64,000 nt of DNA from Aureibaculum flavum. Lineage in GTDB: Bacteria; Bacteroidota; Bacteroidia; Flavobacteriales; Flavobacteriaceae. Each line of letters starts with the position of its first letter. The stretch's first letter is position 1. The stretch covers positions 250,288 through 314,287 of the forward strand of contig NZ_JAEHFJ010000003.1 of NCBI RefSeq assembly GCF_016406085.1. Reading direction: 5' to 3'. Positions 45,062 to 54,635 of the stretch are shown one piece after another. Both the position numbers and the translations under genes were made by a program. The notes beneath the pieces are model-generated. The model was not told the origin of the DNA and did not search any database. It saw only the letters and a program-made list of their open reading frames with translations.

Positions 45062-45634
45062 ATGAAAAACTTAACTACATTATTTTGCCTACTTACATTC
45101 CTTTTTTCTACACTTTTATTTGCTCAAAAAGACACCCTTTGGTACGATTCTAATTGGGGAGAAACAGCACGAGCCCAAGCCTCATATTACAGACCCGCAC
45201 CTGATAAAAAAGATAATGGTTATTGGTGGAAAGACTATTATATTGATGGTACTAAACAAATGGAAGCCTTGTCATTAAAAGAAAATGAAGAAGTTCTCCA
45301 CGGAAAAGTAATTTGGTACCATCCTAATGGAAAAGTAATGCAAACCGTTCATTATAAAAATAATGTACCTCATGGTTTACGTAAAAATTATTATATGAGT
45401 GGTCCGTTAAAAAGTGAATATTCTTATGTTAACGGTAAAATTGATGGTGCGTATGTAGCATATCATGAAAACGCCCAACTTTCAGAATCTGGTAACTATA
45501 AAATTGGAGAAAGAATTGGTGATTGGAAAGAACATTATAAAAGTGGAAAATTAAAAGCCGAAGGTAAATATGCCAATGGAAAAAAGTCAGAAACATGGCA
45601 AGTATATTATTATGATGGTACCATAGAAGATTAA
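45062..45634 (+). CDS. Secreted MORN-repeat (YwqK-like) protein
   Basis: This 190-residue protein has a signal peptide (FCLLTFLFSTLLFAQKD) and then about five MORN-like repeats (GKVIWYHPNGKVMQTVHYKN, HGLRKNYYMSGPLKSEYSY, GAYVAYHENAQLSESGNYK, GDWKEHYKSGKLKAEGKY). Function unknown; the antitoxin label used for this family has no support here. It sits between mvaD and mevalonate kinase, a placement I recognise from other Flavobacteriaceae, so a link to envelope or isoprenoid metabolism is possible but unproven. Confidence 0.75.
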   Translation: MKNLTTLFCLLTFLFSTLLFAQKDTLWYDSNWGETARAQASYYRPAPDKKDNGYWWKDYYIDGTKQMEALSLKENEEVLHGKVIWYHPNGKVMQTVHYKNNVPHGLRKNYYMSGPLKSEYSYVNGKIDGAYVAYHENAQLSESGNYKIGERIGDWKEHYKSGKLKAEGKYANGKKSETWQVYYYDGTIED

Positions 45635-45755
45635 ACAATGACGTTTGTTTTGATAATAAACGTTATATAACAGCGTTTAAGAACCATAGAAGCAATATTA
45701 TTAGTGAGATTATATTATATTTGCAACATATTATTATGTTAATATTCATAAATTG

Positions 45756-46682
45756 ATGAAAGGACCTTTATTTTATGCTAAAATTTTACTCTTTGGTGAG
45801 TACGGAATTATAAAAGATTCTAAGGGTTTGGCGATACCATATAATTTTTTTAAAGGTGCCTTAAAAACATCAAATAATTTATCGGATACTGCTAAAAAAT
45901 CCAATGAAAATTTATTGAAATATTACAACTATTTATCAGAGACTGATAACAATATTGTACATTTTAGATTGGATGAATTAAAGCGAGATATACAAAATGG
46001 TATGTATTTCGATTCTAGTATACCTCAAGGTTATGGTGTTGGAAGTTCAGGTGCCTTAGTAGCTGCGATTTACGACAAATATGCCGATGACAAAATTACT
46101 GTATTAGAAAATTTAACCAGAGATAAATTATTAAAGTTAAAAGGAATTTTTGGAATGATGGAATCTTTCTTTCATGGTAAAAGTTCCGGATTAGATCCGT
46201 TAAACAGTTATTTAAGTTTACCCATTCTGATCAACTCTAAAGATAATTTAGAGCCAACAGGAATACCATCTCAAAAAGAAGGTAAAGGTGCTGTGTTTTT
46301 ATTAGATTCTGAACAAATTGGTGAAACTGAACCTATGGTTAGCCTTTTCATGAATAAAATGAAAAATGAAGGTTTTAGAAAAATGATCAATGAAGATTTT
46401 GCAAAATATACTGATGCTTGTATTGATGATTTTTTACATGGAAATGCGAAATCGCTCTTTGGAAATGTAAAACAACTCTCTAAAGTTGTGTTGGCTAATT
46501 TTAAACCAATGATTCCTAAAGCATTTCATAAACTTTGGCAACATGGTATTGATAGCAATGCCTATTATTTAAAATTATGTGGCTCTGGTGGAGGTGGCTA
46601 TATTTTAGGTTTTACACCTGACTATGCAAAAGCTCAAGAGATTCTAAAAAATTATAAGCTAGAATTAGTTTACAGATTTTAA
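45756..46682 (+). CDS. Mevalonate kinase
   Basis: This 308-residue GHMP kinase starts KGPLFYAKILLFGEYGIIKD (motif 1), has the ATP loop PQGYGVGSSGALVAAIYD and the third motif LKLCGSGGGGYILGF. In the context of mvaD it should phosphorylate mevalonate, the first kinase step of the pathway. HGKSSGLDPLNSYL holds the catalytic Asp region. ATG 45756 is chosen over a TTG one codon upstream. The UbiA gene follows 9 bp later. Confidence 0.88.
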   Translation: MKGPLFYAKILLFGEYGIIKDSKGLAIPYNFFKGALKTSNNLSDTAKKSNENLLKYYNYLSETDNNIVHFRLDELKRDIQNGMYFDSSIPQGYGVGSSGALVAAIYDKYADDKITVLENLTRDKLLKLKGIFGMMESFFHGKSSGLDPLNSYLSLPILINSKDNLEPTGIPSQKEGKGAVFLLDSEQIGETEPMVSLFMNKMKNEGFRKMINEDFAKYTDACIDDFLHGNAKSLFGNVKQLSKVVLANFKPMIPKAFHKLWQHGIDSNAYYLKLCGSGGGGYILGFTPDYAKAQEILKNYKLELVYRF

Positions 46683-46691
46683 TTATGGGTT

Positions 46692-47630
46692 ATGGACTTA
46701 CTTAAAGCCGCGGAAGAGAACACACCCAAAAAACCAAAAAAATACCCTTTTTACTATAAATTTTTCAGTTTACTATCTGTAGTAAGAGGTTATAATATTG
46801 TAATTATCGTAATTGCACAATATTTAGCGTCTATATTTATTTTTGCTCCTGAAAAATCGTTACGTGGCGTCTTACTTAATTTAGATTTGTATCTAATCGT
46901 TTTGGCGACTATATGTGTAATTGCCTCAGGTTATATTATCAATAACTTTTATGATGTAGATAAAGATAAAATAAATAAACCTCAAAAAACAAAGCTAGAT
47001 AGTATTGTTACTCAGCAAACTAAATTATATATTTACTTTACACTTAACTTTTTAGGTTTCGCATTTGCATTTTTTGTGTCATGGAAAGCAGCAGTGTTTT
47101 TTGCAGTTTATATTTTTTCAATCTGGTTTTATTCTCACAAACTACGCCATTATCCATTAGTAAAATTATTCTCCGCCGCCATTTTAGCACTATTACCTTT
47201 TTTTGTAATTTTTGTATACTATAGGAACTTTTCTACTATCATTTTTACCCATGCTTGTTTCCTGTTTTTTATATTATTAATAAGAGAACTTATCAAAGAT
47301 TTAGAAACCATACAGGGTGATATTGTTTCAAATTACATGACTTTACCCATAAAATATGGCGAACGGTTTACTAAAACCCTTATTACACTCATTGTATTTT
47401 TAACCATACCTCCTATTTTATTCTTATTAAAATATCCTGAAATAGGTTTAATGAAGTATTATTTTTATTTCACGGCAATAGTTTTATTAGTCTTTCTAAT
47501 CTTATTATGGCGATCAAATACTAAAAAAAATTACATGCTCTTGCATACCATTCTTAAATTATTAATTATTGCGGGCGTGTTTAGTTTAGCCTTTATTGAC
47601 ACTTCTGTAATAATTAAAAGAATACTATGA
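46692..47630 (+). CDS. UbiA-family prenyltransferase
   Basis: This 312-residue membrane protein has eight to nine helices. The two Asp-rich motifs are NNFYDVDKDKINKP near residue 87 (prenyl-diphosphate binding) and RELIKDLETIQGD near residue 200. It joins a polyprenyl chain to an acceptor. Pipelines often call the flavobacterial form geranylgeranylglycerol-phosphate geranylgeranyltransferase; the acceptor cannot be read from sequence. It is 9 bp after mevalonate kinase, so pathway and user of the prenyl chain are coupled. Confidence 0.85.
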   Translation: MDLLKAAEENTPKKPKKYPFYYKFFSLLSVVRGYNIVIIVIAQYLASIFIFAPEKSLRGVLLNLDLYLIVLATICVIASGYIINNFYDVDKDKINKPQKTKLDSIVTQQTKLYIYFTLNFLGFAFAFFVSWKAAVFFAVYIFSIWFYSHKLRHYPLVKLFSAAILALLPFFVIFVYYRNFSTIIFTHACFLFFILLIRELIKDLETIQGDIVSNYMTLPIKYGERFTKTLITLIVFLTIPPILFLLKYPEIGLMKYYFYFTAIVLLVFLILLWRSNTKKNYMLLHTILKLLIIAGVFSLAFIDTSVIIKRIL

Positions 47631-47706
47631 AATGACTAAATAAAATTTGGAGAACACCAATATCATAATCTTGGCATTCCATCTGACCATTAAAAAATAA
47701 TAACAG

Positions 47707-48660
47707 ATGAATTCACATTTACTAAAAGTTGCTTTAGCTCAAATTTCACCTGTTTGGTTAGATAAAGACAAAACTCTTGAAAAAATTGCTTCAAATATTA
47801 AGACTGCTGCAGATCAAAATTGTGAATTAGTTGTTTTTGGAGAGGCTCTATTGCCAGGTTATCCTTTTTGGCTGGCACTAACAGGCGGTGCCGAGTGGAA
47901 TACTAAAACAAATAAAGAACTCCATGCTCATTATGCAAATAATTCAATTCAAATTGAAGCTGGAGAGCTAGATAGTATTTGTAAATTGGCACAAGAAAAT
48001 ACTATTTCCATATATTTAGGCATAATTGAAAGAGCAAAAAATAGAGGAGGTCATAGCCTATATTGTTCACTTGTATATATCAATCAGAAAGGAGAAATAC
48101 AGTCGATACATAGAAAACTTCAACCAACCTATGACGAACGATTAACTTGGGCCCCTGGCGATGGAAACGGATTACGAGTACATCCACTTAAAAATTTTAC
48201 GGTAGGTGGTTTAAATTGTTGGGAGAATTGGATGCCATTACCAAGAACTGCTTTGTATGGTATGGGAGAAGATTTACATATTGCAGTTTGGCCTGGCAGT
48301 GACCATAACACCAAAGACATAACTCGATTTATAGCAAGAGAATCACGTTCGTTTGTAATCTCTGTATCTAGCTTAATGGCTAAAAGTGATTTTCCTAAAA
48401 ACACACCACATTTAGAAAAAATACTTAAAAATGCTCCAGAAGTTTTAGCCAATGGAGGTTCGTGTATTGCTGGTCCGGATGGTGAATGGTTGTTAGAACC
48501 TGTTTTACATAAAGAAGGGCTACTTATTGAAACATTAGATTTTAATCGTGTATTAGAAGAACGTCAGAATTTCGATCCTGTTGGGCATTATTCACGGCCA
48601 GATGTTACTAAACTTATGGTAAACAGAGAGCGACAACAAATAATTGAGATTAAAGAGTAG
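47707..48660 (+). CDS. Nitrilase / carbon-nitrogen hydrolase
   Basis: This 317-residue enzyme shows the full nitrilase triad: E46 (VVFGEALLPGYPFW), K137 (HRKLQPTYDERLTW) and C171 (GGLNCWENWMPL). CWENWMPLPRTALY with VWPGSDH is typical of true nitrilases rather than amidases; these convert nitriles to acids and ammonia. Substrate unknown. It lies 76 bp after UbiA on the same strand with no visible terminator between. Confidence 0.88.
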   Translation: MNSHLLKVALAQISPVWLDKDKTLEKIASNIKTAADQNCELVVFGEALLPGYPFWLALTGGAEWNTKTNKELHAHYANNSIQIEAGELDSICKLAQENTISIYLGIIERAKNRGGHSLYCSLVYINQKGEIQSIHRKLQPTYDERLTWAPGDGNGLRVHPLKNFTVGGLNCWENWMPLPRTALYGMGEDLHIAVWPGSDHNTKDITRFIARESRSFVISVSSLMAKSDFPKNTPHLEKILKNAPEVLANGGSCIAGPDGEWLLEPVLHKEGLLIETLDFNRVLEERQNFDPVGHYSRPDVTKLMVNRERQQIIEIKE

Positions 48661-48680
48661 TTTAAATTCCCTAAATGTAT

Positions 48681-48688
48681 TAATTTTG
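48681..48688 (+). promoter_or_regulatory. -7 promoter element for the pseudouridine synthase gene
   Basis: TAATTTTG, exact match, 43 bp upstream of the ATG at 48732. Confidence 0.45.
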
Positions 48689-48731
48689 CCGTTCAAACTT
48701 CTAACAATAAGAAGTTCATAAAATATATAAA

Positions 48732-49625
48732 ATGGCAAAACAAAACTCGTCGAGAGGACGACAAGCCAAAACGTCTTCTCCAAATTCAGATTCAAAAAAG
48801 AAATCAACTACGGTAAGAAAATCTTTTAATAAAGGTAAAACTTTTACAAAAGGTAAAGCAAACCCATATAGAAAGGATATCAGAAAAGACACTCCAAAAC
48901 AACGTCTTGAAGAGCCTACCGAAATCAGATTGAATAAATACATTTCTAATTCTGGAATTTGTTCTCGTAGAGAAGCTGATACCTACATTAAAGCTGGAAG
49001 TGCTACTGTTAACGGTAAAGTAATTACCGAAATGGGCTATAAAGTAAAACCGACAGATGATGTTCGTTTTGATGACGTATCAATTAATCCGGAACCAAAA
49101 CGCTACGTTTTACTTAATAAACCAAAGAATTACATTACCACTATGGATGATGAACGTGGTAGACATACTGTAATGGAATTGGTTGGAAAAGCTACAAAAG
49201 AACGCATTTATCCAGTAGGAAGGTTGGATAGAAATACTACGGGTTTATTACTTTTCACTAACGATGGTGAAATGGCTAAAAAGCTAACACACCCAAAGCA
49301 TAATATTAAAAAATTATACCATGCCTCTCTTGATAAAAAGTTAGCATTAACCGATTTACAAAAAATTTCTGAAAACTTTGTGCTAGAAGGTAAAATGGTC
49401 TTTGTAGATGCAATTTCTTATATAGAAAATGAATCAAAAACTGAAATCGGTATTGAAATACACTCTGGAAGAAACCGAATTGTTAGAAAAATATTTGAAC
49501 ATTTTGGATATAAAGTAACTAAATTAGACCGTGTTATTTTTGCTGGTATGACCAAGAAAAACTTACCAAGAGGACATTGGAAGCACTTAACACAGCAAGA
49601 AGTTAATAATTTGAAGATGATATGA
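48732..49625 (+). CDS. RsuA/RluB/RluE-family pseudouridine synthase
   Basis: This 297-residue enzyme isomerises uridines in rRNA. A basic, low-complexity N-terminal extension (residues 1-60) is followed by an S4 RNA-binding domain (IRLNKYISNSGICSRREADTYI) and the catalytic domain with YPVGRLDRNTTGLLLFTNDG, where the Asp of GRLD is catalytic. EIHSGRNRIVRKIFEHFGY follows. The exact rRNA site (RluB, RluE or RsuA type) cannot be told from this. A long basic tail is common in Bacteroidota forms. Confidence 0.9.
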   Translation: MAKQNSSRGRQAKTSSPNSDSKKKSTTVRKSFNKGKTFTKGKANPYRKDIRKDTPKQRLEEPTEIRLNKYISNSGICSRREADTYIKAGSATVNGKVITEMGYKVKPTDDVRFDDVSINPEPKRYVLLNKPKNYITTMDDERGRHTVMELVGKATKERIYPVGRLDRNTTGLLLFTNDGEMAKKLTHPKHNIKKLYHASLDKKLALTDLQKISENFVLEGKMVFVDAISYIENESKTEIGIEIHSGRNRIVRKIFEHFGYKVTKLDRVIFAGMTKKNLPRGHWKHLTQQEVNNLKMI

Positions 49626-49659
49626 TGTCATTAAAATTATAATGAATAGAAAAACGAAT

Positions 49660-49736
49660 GGTCCTCCTCTTTTTTCAAGGGGAGGTGTTCAGTGGCCGTT
49701 TTAAGCTTTAGAGAATTTTTATGGGCGGAGGGGTCC
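49660..49736 (+). repeat. G/C-rich intergenic palindromic repeat
   Basis: In an otherwise AT-rich gap lies CCTCCTCTT ... AAGGGGAGG (about 49662-49686, a stem with one G-U pair) followed by GGGCGGAGGGGTCC (49723-49736). Base composition and the CCTCC/GGAGG pairing resemble dispersed intergenic repeats that I recall from other flavobacterial genomes. Only one copy is in this window. Confidence 0.5.
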
Positions 49737-49780
49737 TACGGTTCAATAAAACTTTAAATCTAAACCTAAGATTAAATTAA

Positions 49781-50887
49781 GTGAAATATTACATCATTGT
49801 AGGAGAAGCCTCAGGTGATTTACATGCTTCAAATCTAATGAAAGCATTGCAAAAAAAAGATGCAAATGCTGAGTTTAGGTTCTGGGGTGGAGACTTGATG
49901 GAATCCGTTGGCGGCACCTTAGTTAAGCATTATAAAGACCGAGCTTTTATGGGTTTTGCGGAAGTTATTTTCAATCTTCGTAAAATTTTAGGACTAATTT
50001 CTTTCTGTAAAAAAGACATTGCACAATATCAACCAGATCATATTATTTTTGTTGATAATTCTGGTTTCAATTTGCGTATCGCAAAATGGGCAAAAAAAGA
50101 AGGTTTTAAAACCAATTATTATATATCACCTCAAGTTTGGGCGTCAAGAGCAAGCCGTGTAAAAGACATAAAACGGGATATAGATAACTTGTTTGTCATC
50201 TTACCTTTTGAAGAGGCTTTTTACGAAAAATATAACTATAAAGTTAATTTTGTAGGCCATCCTTTGATTGATGCCATTTCAGATAGAACTCAAGTAAGTG
50301 AAAAAATTTTTCAGAAAAAACACAACCTATCCGAAAAACCTATTATAGCACTATTACCTGGAAGTCGCAAGCAAGAAATAACTAAAATGCTTTCAGTAAT
50401 GCTTAAAATGGTTGATAAATTTAAGGACTATCAATTTGTAATTGCAGGTGCTCCAAGTCAAGATTTTGAATTTTACAAACCTTTCATAAAAGATTCAAAT
50501 GTTAAGTTTATATCGAATAAAACATATGATTTATTATCCGTTTCATATGCTGCTTTAGTAACATCTGGTACTGCCACATTAGAAACCGCTTTGTTTAAAG
50601 TACCTCAAGTGGTATGTTATAAAGCGAGTAATATATCCTATCAAATAGCTAAACGAATTATCACGTTAAAATTCATATCATTAGTGAATTTAATTATGGA
50701 TCGTGAAGTCGTCACTGAACTTATTCAGCATGACTTTAATCCGAAAAGGTTAGAGAAAGAGCTCACTAATATATTGGACAATAAATACAGGGAAAAACTC
50801 TTTTTAGACTATTTTGAATTAGAAAAAAAATTAGGAGGTAAAGGTGCAAGTGATAAAGCAGCTGGGCTAATCTATAACTCTAAATAG
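49781..50887 (+). CDS. lpxB: Lipid-A-disaccharide synthase
   Basis: This 368-residue GT19 enzyme joins UDP-diacylglucosamine and lipid X to make the lipid A disaccharide at the inner membrane. It starts at GTG 49781 with KYYIIVGEASGDLHASNLMK, contains FWGGDLMESVGG, YISPQVWASRASRVKDIK and LLPGSRKQEI, and ends in the usual short form. Its 3' end overlaps the MATE gene by 8 bp tail to tail. Confidence 0.95.
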   Translation: MKYYIIVGEASGDLHASNLMKALQKKDANAEFRFWGGDLMESVGGTLVKHYKDRAFMGFAEVIFNLRKILGLISFCKKDIAQYQPDHIIFVDNSGFNLRIAKWAKKEGFKTNYYISPQVWASRASRVKDIKRDIDNLFVILPFEEAFYEKYNYKVNFVGHPLIDAISDRTQVSEKIFQKKHNLSEKPIIALLPGSRKQEITKMLSVMLKMVDKFKDYQFVIAGAPSQDFEFYKPFIKDSNVKFISNKTYDLLSVSYAALVTSGTATLETALFKVPQVVCYKASNISYQIAKRIITLKFISLVNLIMDREVVTELIQHDFNPKRLEKELTNILDNKYREKLFLDYFELEKKLGGKGASDKAAGLIYNSK

Positions 50888-52217
50888 TAGTATTGACCAA
50901 ATACTTCTTCCTAAAAACAATCACCAATATAATTGTTCTTAAAAACATCCAAACGGTAAAAGCTATCCATATCGCATATAGTTTTAATCCGTAATAATCT
51001 CCGATTAATAACACAGGTATAAATCCTAAGAATGTCGCAATTAGTAGTGTATTTCTTAATGTTACGGCTTCTGCTAAGCCTTTAAACAATCCGTCAAAAA
51101 CAAAAGCAATGGCATTTAAGGGTTGCATCAATAATACAATCCAAAAAATTCCATAAAAGGAATCTAAAACGTCTGTTTCTTTTGTAAAAGCCTTACCGAT
51201 AGGTATATAAAATATAAAACAAATAATCGCCAAAATAAACGCTATGACAATAGCATATTTACTGAGGTCAACACTTAATTTCCATAAGCTTTTATAATCT
51301 TTCTCTCCTAATAACCTACCCGAAACAATGTTACCAACACTTGCATATCCATCAATAAAAAAAGCAAAAAACAACCATATTTGAAATGCGATTGTCTGAG
51401 CGGCTATATAATTGTTTCCATAAGCTGTAGCATAGGAATTGGCGAAATAAATAGCAATATTTAAAGACAATGCTCTTATAAATAAGTTTAAACTTAACAA
51501 TAGCAATCGTTTTATTTCAGTATTAAATGGCCATAGAAACTTCAATTCGAACGGTGTTTTTTTTATGAATAAATACAAAGCCATTACCGCCATAACAACT
51601 TGAGAAATAAGACTGGCATATGCCGCACCTTCAATATGCATTGCTGGAATAAAACCCTCAATACCAAATACCAAAACAAAGTCTAAACCAACATTCAAAA
51701 GCAAGCCTGTAATACTAATTATCATAGGCCAAAACGTATTTTGCAAACCTCTGAAAACACCAAAAATTGAAAATACCAATAACGTTAATGGCAGACCAAC
51801 AGCTCTAATCTTATAATAAGAAACTGTATAATTTAAAATAAGTCCCTCTGCATTATAGAGTTTAAAAATAAATTCAACAAAAGCTATGGATACAAAATAC
51901 AGAATAGCACTTAATGCTAAATTAATTACAATAATTTGGGTTGGCAAAGATTGTATTTCATCTAATCTATTAGCTCCAAAATAACGTGAAATTATGGCAG
52001 ATATAGCCGAACGTGTTTGAGCTAAAATCCAGATTAAAGCAGACAAAAATGAACCTGCAATACCTACCGCAGCCAATGCCTCTGTAGCATTTACATCAAT
52101 ATTACCGACTATCGCAGTATCTGTTAGAGAAAGCAATGGTTCTGCAATACCTGCTATTAGTGCTGGTAGTGCTAATTTATTAATATATGTAAAGGTAATT
52201 TTTGGTTTGGATTGCAT
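50880..52217 (-). CDS. MATE-family efflux transporter
   Basis: This 445-residue inner-membrane protein has twelve hydrophobic segments in two halves. LALPALIAGIAEPLLSLTDTAIVG at the N-terminus and ISRYFGANRLDEIQ are MATE family marks; the second half repeats the pattern (ASVGNIVSGRLLGEKDYKSL). Members export drugs or metabolites using Na+ or H+. Substrate unknown. Convergent with lpxB. Confidence 0.9.
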   Translation of the reverse strand: MQSKPKITFTYINKLALPALIAGIAEPLLSLTDTAIVGNIDVNATEALAAVGIAGSFLSALIWILAQTRSAISAIISRYFGANRLDEIQSLPTQIIVINLALSAILYFVSIAFVEFIFKLYNAEGLILNYTVSYYKIRAVGLPLTLLVFSIFGVFRGLQNTFWPMIISITGLLLNVGLDFVLVFGIEGFIPAMHIEGAAYASLISQVVMAVMALYLFIKKTPFELKFLWPFNTEIKRLLLLSLNLFIRALSLNIAIYFANSYATAYGNNYIAAQTIAFQIWLFFAFFIDGYASVGNIVSGRLLGEKDYKSLWKLSVDLSKYAIVIAFILAIICFIFYIPIGKAFTKETDVLDSFYGIFWIVLLMQPLNAIAFVFDGLFKGLAEAVTLRNTLLIATFLGFIPVLLIGDYYGLKLYAIWIAFTVWMFLRTIILVIVFRKKYLVNTTI

Positions 52218-52557
52218 GCTACTAAATCAGCCGGTTTTAAAATGCAAAGTTCGGCAATTAATTATCAAAAAAGAAGGAATAAAAAAGAGAAAAATAGTTG
52301 GCTATAAAAATGGGAAAAGCCCCAAATGACATGAGATGCAGATGAGGCTTTTAATTAAATAACTCTAAATTTAATTTCTTTAAATAGTACTTTGACTATT
52401 CACAATATTTTTAAGTATTTGGGTTGATACTTACTTCAAAGATAGGTCAGAAAAGGATTAATTTAAAGTAAATTAAACGTAAGTATTGTTTTTCTTAACA
52501 AATGGTATAGATTTAACAATAAATGGTAAATTGAGACTTATTTAATACTGTACATAT
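52218..52557. other. 340-bp intergenic region between MATE and comEC
   Basis: Divergent spacer. It contains a weak hairpin AAAAGCC (52315-52321) / GGCTTTT (52346-52352) with a 24-nt loop, and a CATATTTG -7-like box (52553-52560) that touches the comEC start. No gene is visible. Confidence 0.5.
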
Positions 52558-54588
52558 TTGAAAATACTAAAATACATACCTGCACAACTTGTCTTTTTTT
52601 TAATTATTGGTATTGTGTTAGGGTTCTATATTGAATTACGTTTTCTTCTGGTTAGTGCACTCTTAGTTTTTTCATTACTATTACTATTAATAACATACTT
52701 ACTTTCAAAAAAAAAGGAAAATCAGTATCATTATTTTACGGTCTGTACGTACGCTATTTTTATCCTCATAGGTTTTGCTTCGGTTACCTTTAAAAATCCT
52801 AATGTAAATGAAAAAAATTATCTCAACCATTTGTCAGATAATTCAAATGAAACGGAGTTAATAATTATAGACATTTTAAAACCCAACGCTTATTACGATA
52901 GCTACATTGCTACAGTTGTAAGCATTAACAGTGCTCATTCAGTAGGGAAAATAAAACTTAATATTTTAAAAGATTCCACAAAGAATGATTTTTCCATAGA
53001 TGATAAAATCATGGTTTTTGAAGATTTTAAAGAAATTGATAAACCTTTAAATCCCTATCAATTTAATTATAAGAATTATCTAGCCAGACAGCAGATTCAT
53101 CATCAAATGACAATTTATGACGGTACCATAATACCCTTAAATAATAATAAAACATCTCTAAAAGGATTAGCACATACCTTTAGACAAAAAATAAATACTT
53201 CATTACTTGAAAATGGGTTTGAGGGAGATGAGTTAGCCATAATTAATGCATTACTGTTAGGGCAGCGAAAAGAAATATCAAAAGAAATCATAGAAAATTA
53301 CCAAAATGCTGGAGCCATACACATTTTAGCTGTTTCAGGATTGCATGTGGGAATAATCTTATTACTGCTCAACTTTTTGTTTAAACCTTTAGAAAGACTA
53401 AAACAGGGTAAGGTTATAAAATTATGTATTGTTGTATTCTTTTTATGGGCATTTGCTTTTATTGCGGGATTATCAGCTTCCGTTATTAGAGCAGTCACAA
53501 TGTTTACTGCCGTTGCCGTAGCATTAGCAACCAAAAAAGAGATTAACACGTATAAAACCTTATTAATTTCTGTTTTCTTTCTGTTATTATTTAATCCTCT
53601 TTATCTTTTTGAAGTTGGTTTTCAACTCAGTTATTTAGCTGTGTTTTTTATAGTTTGGGTACAACCAAAATTATATAATCTATGGAAACCTAAGTATAAA
53701 GTAATTGATTACCCTTGGCAACTGTTTACGGTTTCTATAGCCGCTCAGTTAGGTGTTTTACCTCTGAGTTTGTATTATTTTCACCAATTTCCAGGGCTGT
53801 TTTTAGTGGCAAATCTTATAATTATTCCCTTTTTAGGGCTAATTTTAGGATTGGGGATATTAGTAATTCTCCTCGCTCTGTTGGACATATTACCGAATTT
53901 CATAGCCAATATATATGAAGAAATAATCTCTATACTTAATACAACAGTGGGTTGGATAGGAAAACAAGAGTCTTTCTTATTTCAGAACATTTCTTTTACC
54001 GTAGTTTCTACTATTTTAAGCTATTTGCTTATAATCACATTTTTTAAATGGTTTGAAACTAGAAACAAAACTGCCATAAAATATATTTTAATAGCTGTTA
54101 TTTTTTTTCAATCGAATTTAATTCTAGAAAAATACAATACCCATCATGGATCTGAATTTGTAATTTTTAATAAATCGAGATATTCAATTCTTTTAAAAAG
54201 AAATGGTAATGCAACCAGTATTGAACATAATTTAGACAGTTTAACAAATAAAGGTTTTATTAAAGATTATTTAATCGGCACAAATTCAAAGCTTGCATCT
54301 GATGAAAATTTAATTAAAAACACCTATCAATTTGGGTCAAAAAGCATAGTTGTAATAGATAGTTTTGGTGTTTACAAAAATCTAAACATTAATCCGGAAA
54401 TAATTTGGTTGCGAAACTCACCAAAGTTAAATTTAGACCGATTAATAGATCAAATGAAACCAAAAACAATAATTGCAGATGCTTCAAACTACAAAAACCT
54501 AGTAGAACAATGGCAAAAAACGAGTAAAACCAACAATATTCACTTCCATTACACCGTTAAAGATGGAGCATTTATGGAAAAATACTAA
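52558..54588 (+). CDS. ComEC/Rec2 DNA-uptake channel protein
   Basis: This 676-residue inner-membrane protein carries single-stranded DNA into the cytoplasm during transformation. The N-terminal part has two or three helices and a DUF4131 domain (about 30-190). The Competence domain (about 220-490) has ALLLGQRKEISKEIIENYQNAGAIHILAVSGLHVGI. The C-terminal region (about 520-676) is in the place of the metallo-beta-lactamase-like domain but has no HxHxDH motif. Start TTG 52558 is uncertain as no ATG lies near. dprA occurs in the same window. Confidence 0.88.
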   Translation: MKILKYIPAQLVFFLIIGIVLGFYIELRFLLVSALLVFSLLLLLITYLLSKKKENQYHYFTVCTYAIFILIGFASVTFKNPNVNEKNYLNHLSDNSNETELIIIDILKPNAYYDSYIATVVSINSAHSVGKIKLNILKDSTKNDFSIDDKIMVFEDFKEIDKPLNPYQFNYKNYLARQQIHHQMTIYDGTIIPLNNNKTSLKGLAHTFRQKINTSLLENGFEGDELAIINALLLGQRKEISKEIIENYQNAGAIHILAVSGLHVGIILLLLNFLFKPLERLKQGKVIKLCIVVFFLWAFAFIAGLSASVIRAVTMFTAVAVALATKKEINTYKTLLISVFFLLLFNPLYLFEVGFQLSYLAVFFIVWVQPKLYNLWKPKYKVIDYPWQLFTVSIAAQLGVLPLSLYYFHQFPGLFLVANLIIIPFLGLILGLGILVILLALLDILPNFIANIYEEIISILNTTVGWIGKQESFLFQNISFTVVSTILSYLLIITFFKWFETRNKTAIKYILIAVIFFQSNLILEKYNTHHGSEFVIFNKSRYSILLKRNGNATSIEHNLDSLTNKGFIKDYLIGTNSKLASDENLIKNTYQFGSKSIVVIDSFGVYKNLNINPEIIWLRNSPKLNLDRLIDQMKPKTIIADASNYKNLVEQWQKTSKTNNIHFHYTVKDGAFMEKY

Positions 54589-54603
54589 ACCAGTTCAAAT
54601 AAC

Positions 54604-54611
54604 TATATTTG
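54604..54611 (+). promoter_or_regulatory. -7 promoter element for the nucleotidyltransferase gene
   Basis: TATATTTG, exact match, 24 bp before the ATG at 54636. It overlaps an in-frame TTG at 54609, which argues against that codon as start. Confidence 0.45.
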
Positions 54612-54635
54612 CTTTCTTTAAAAACAAAGTTACTT

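Noticed and set aside
50880-50887. Tail-to-tail overlap of lpxB and the MATE gene as a possible frameshift
   Set aside because: Both proteins have normal C-termini; short convergent overlaps are ordinary.
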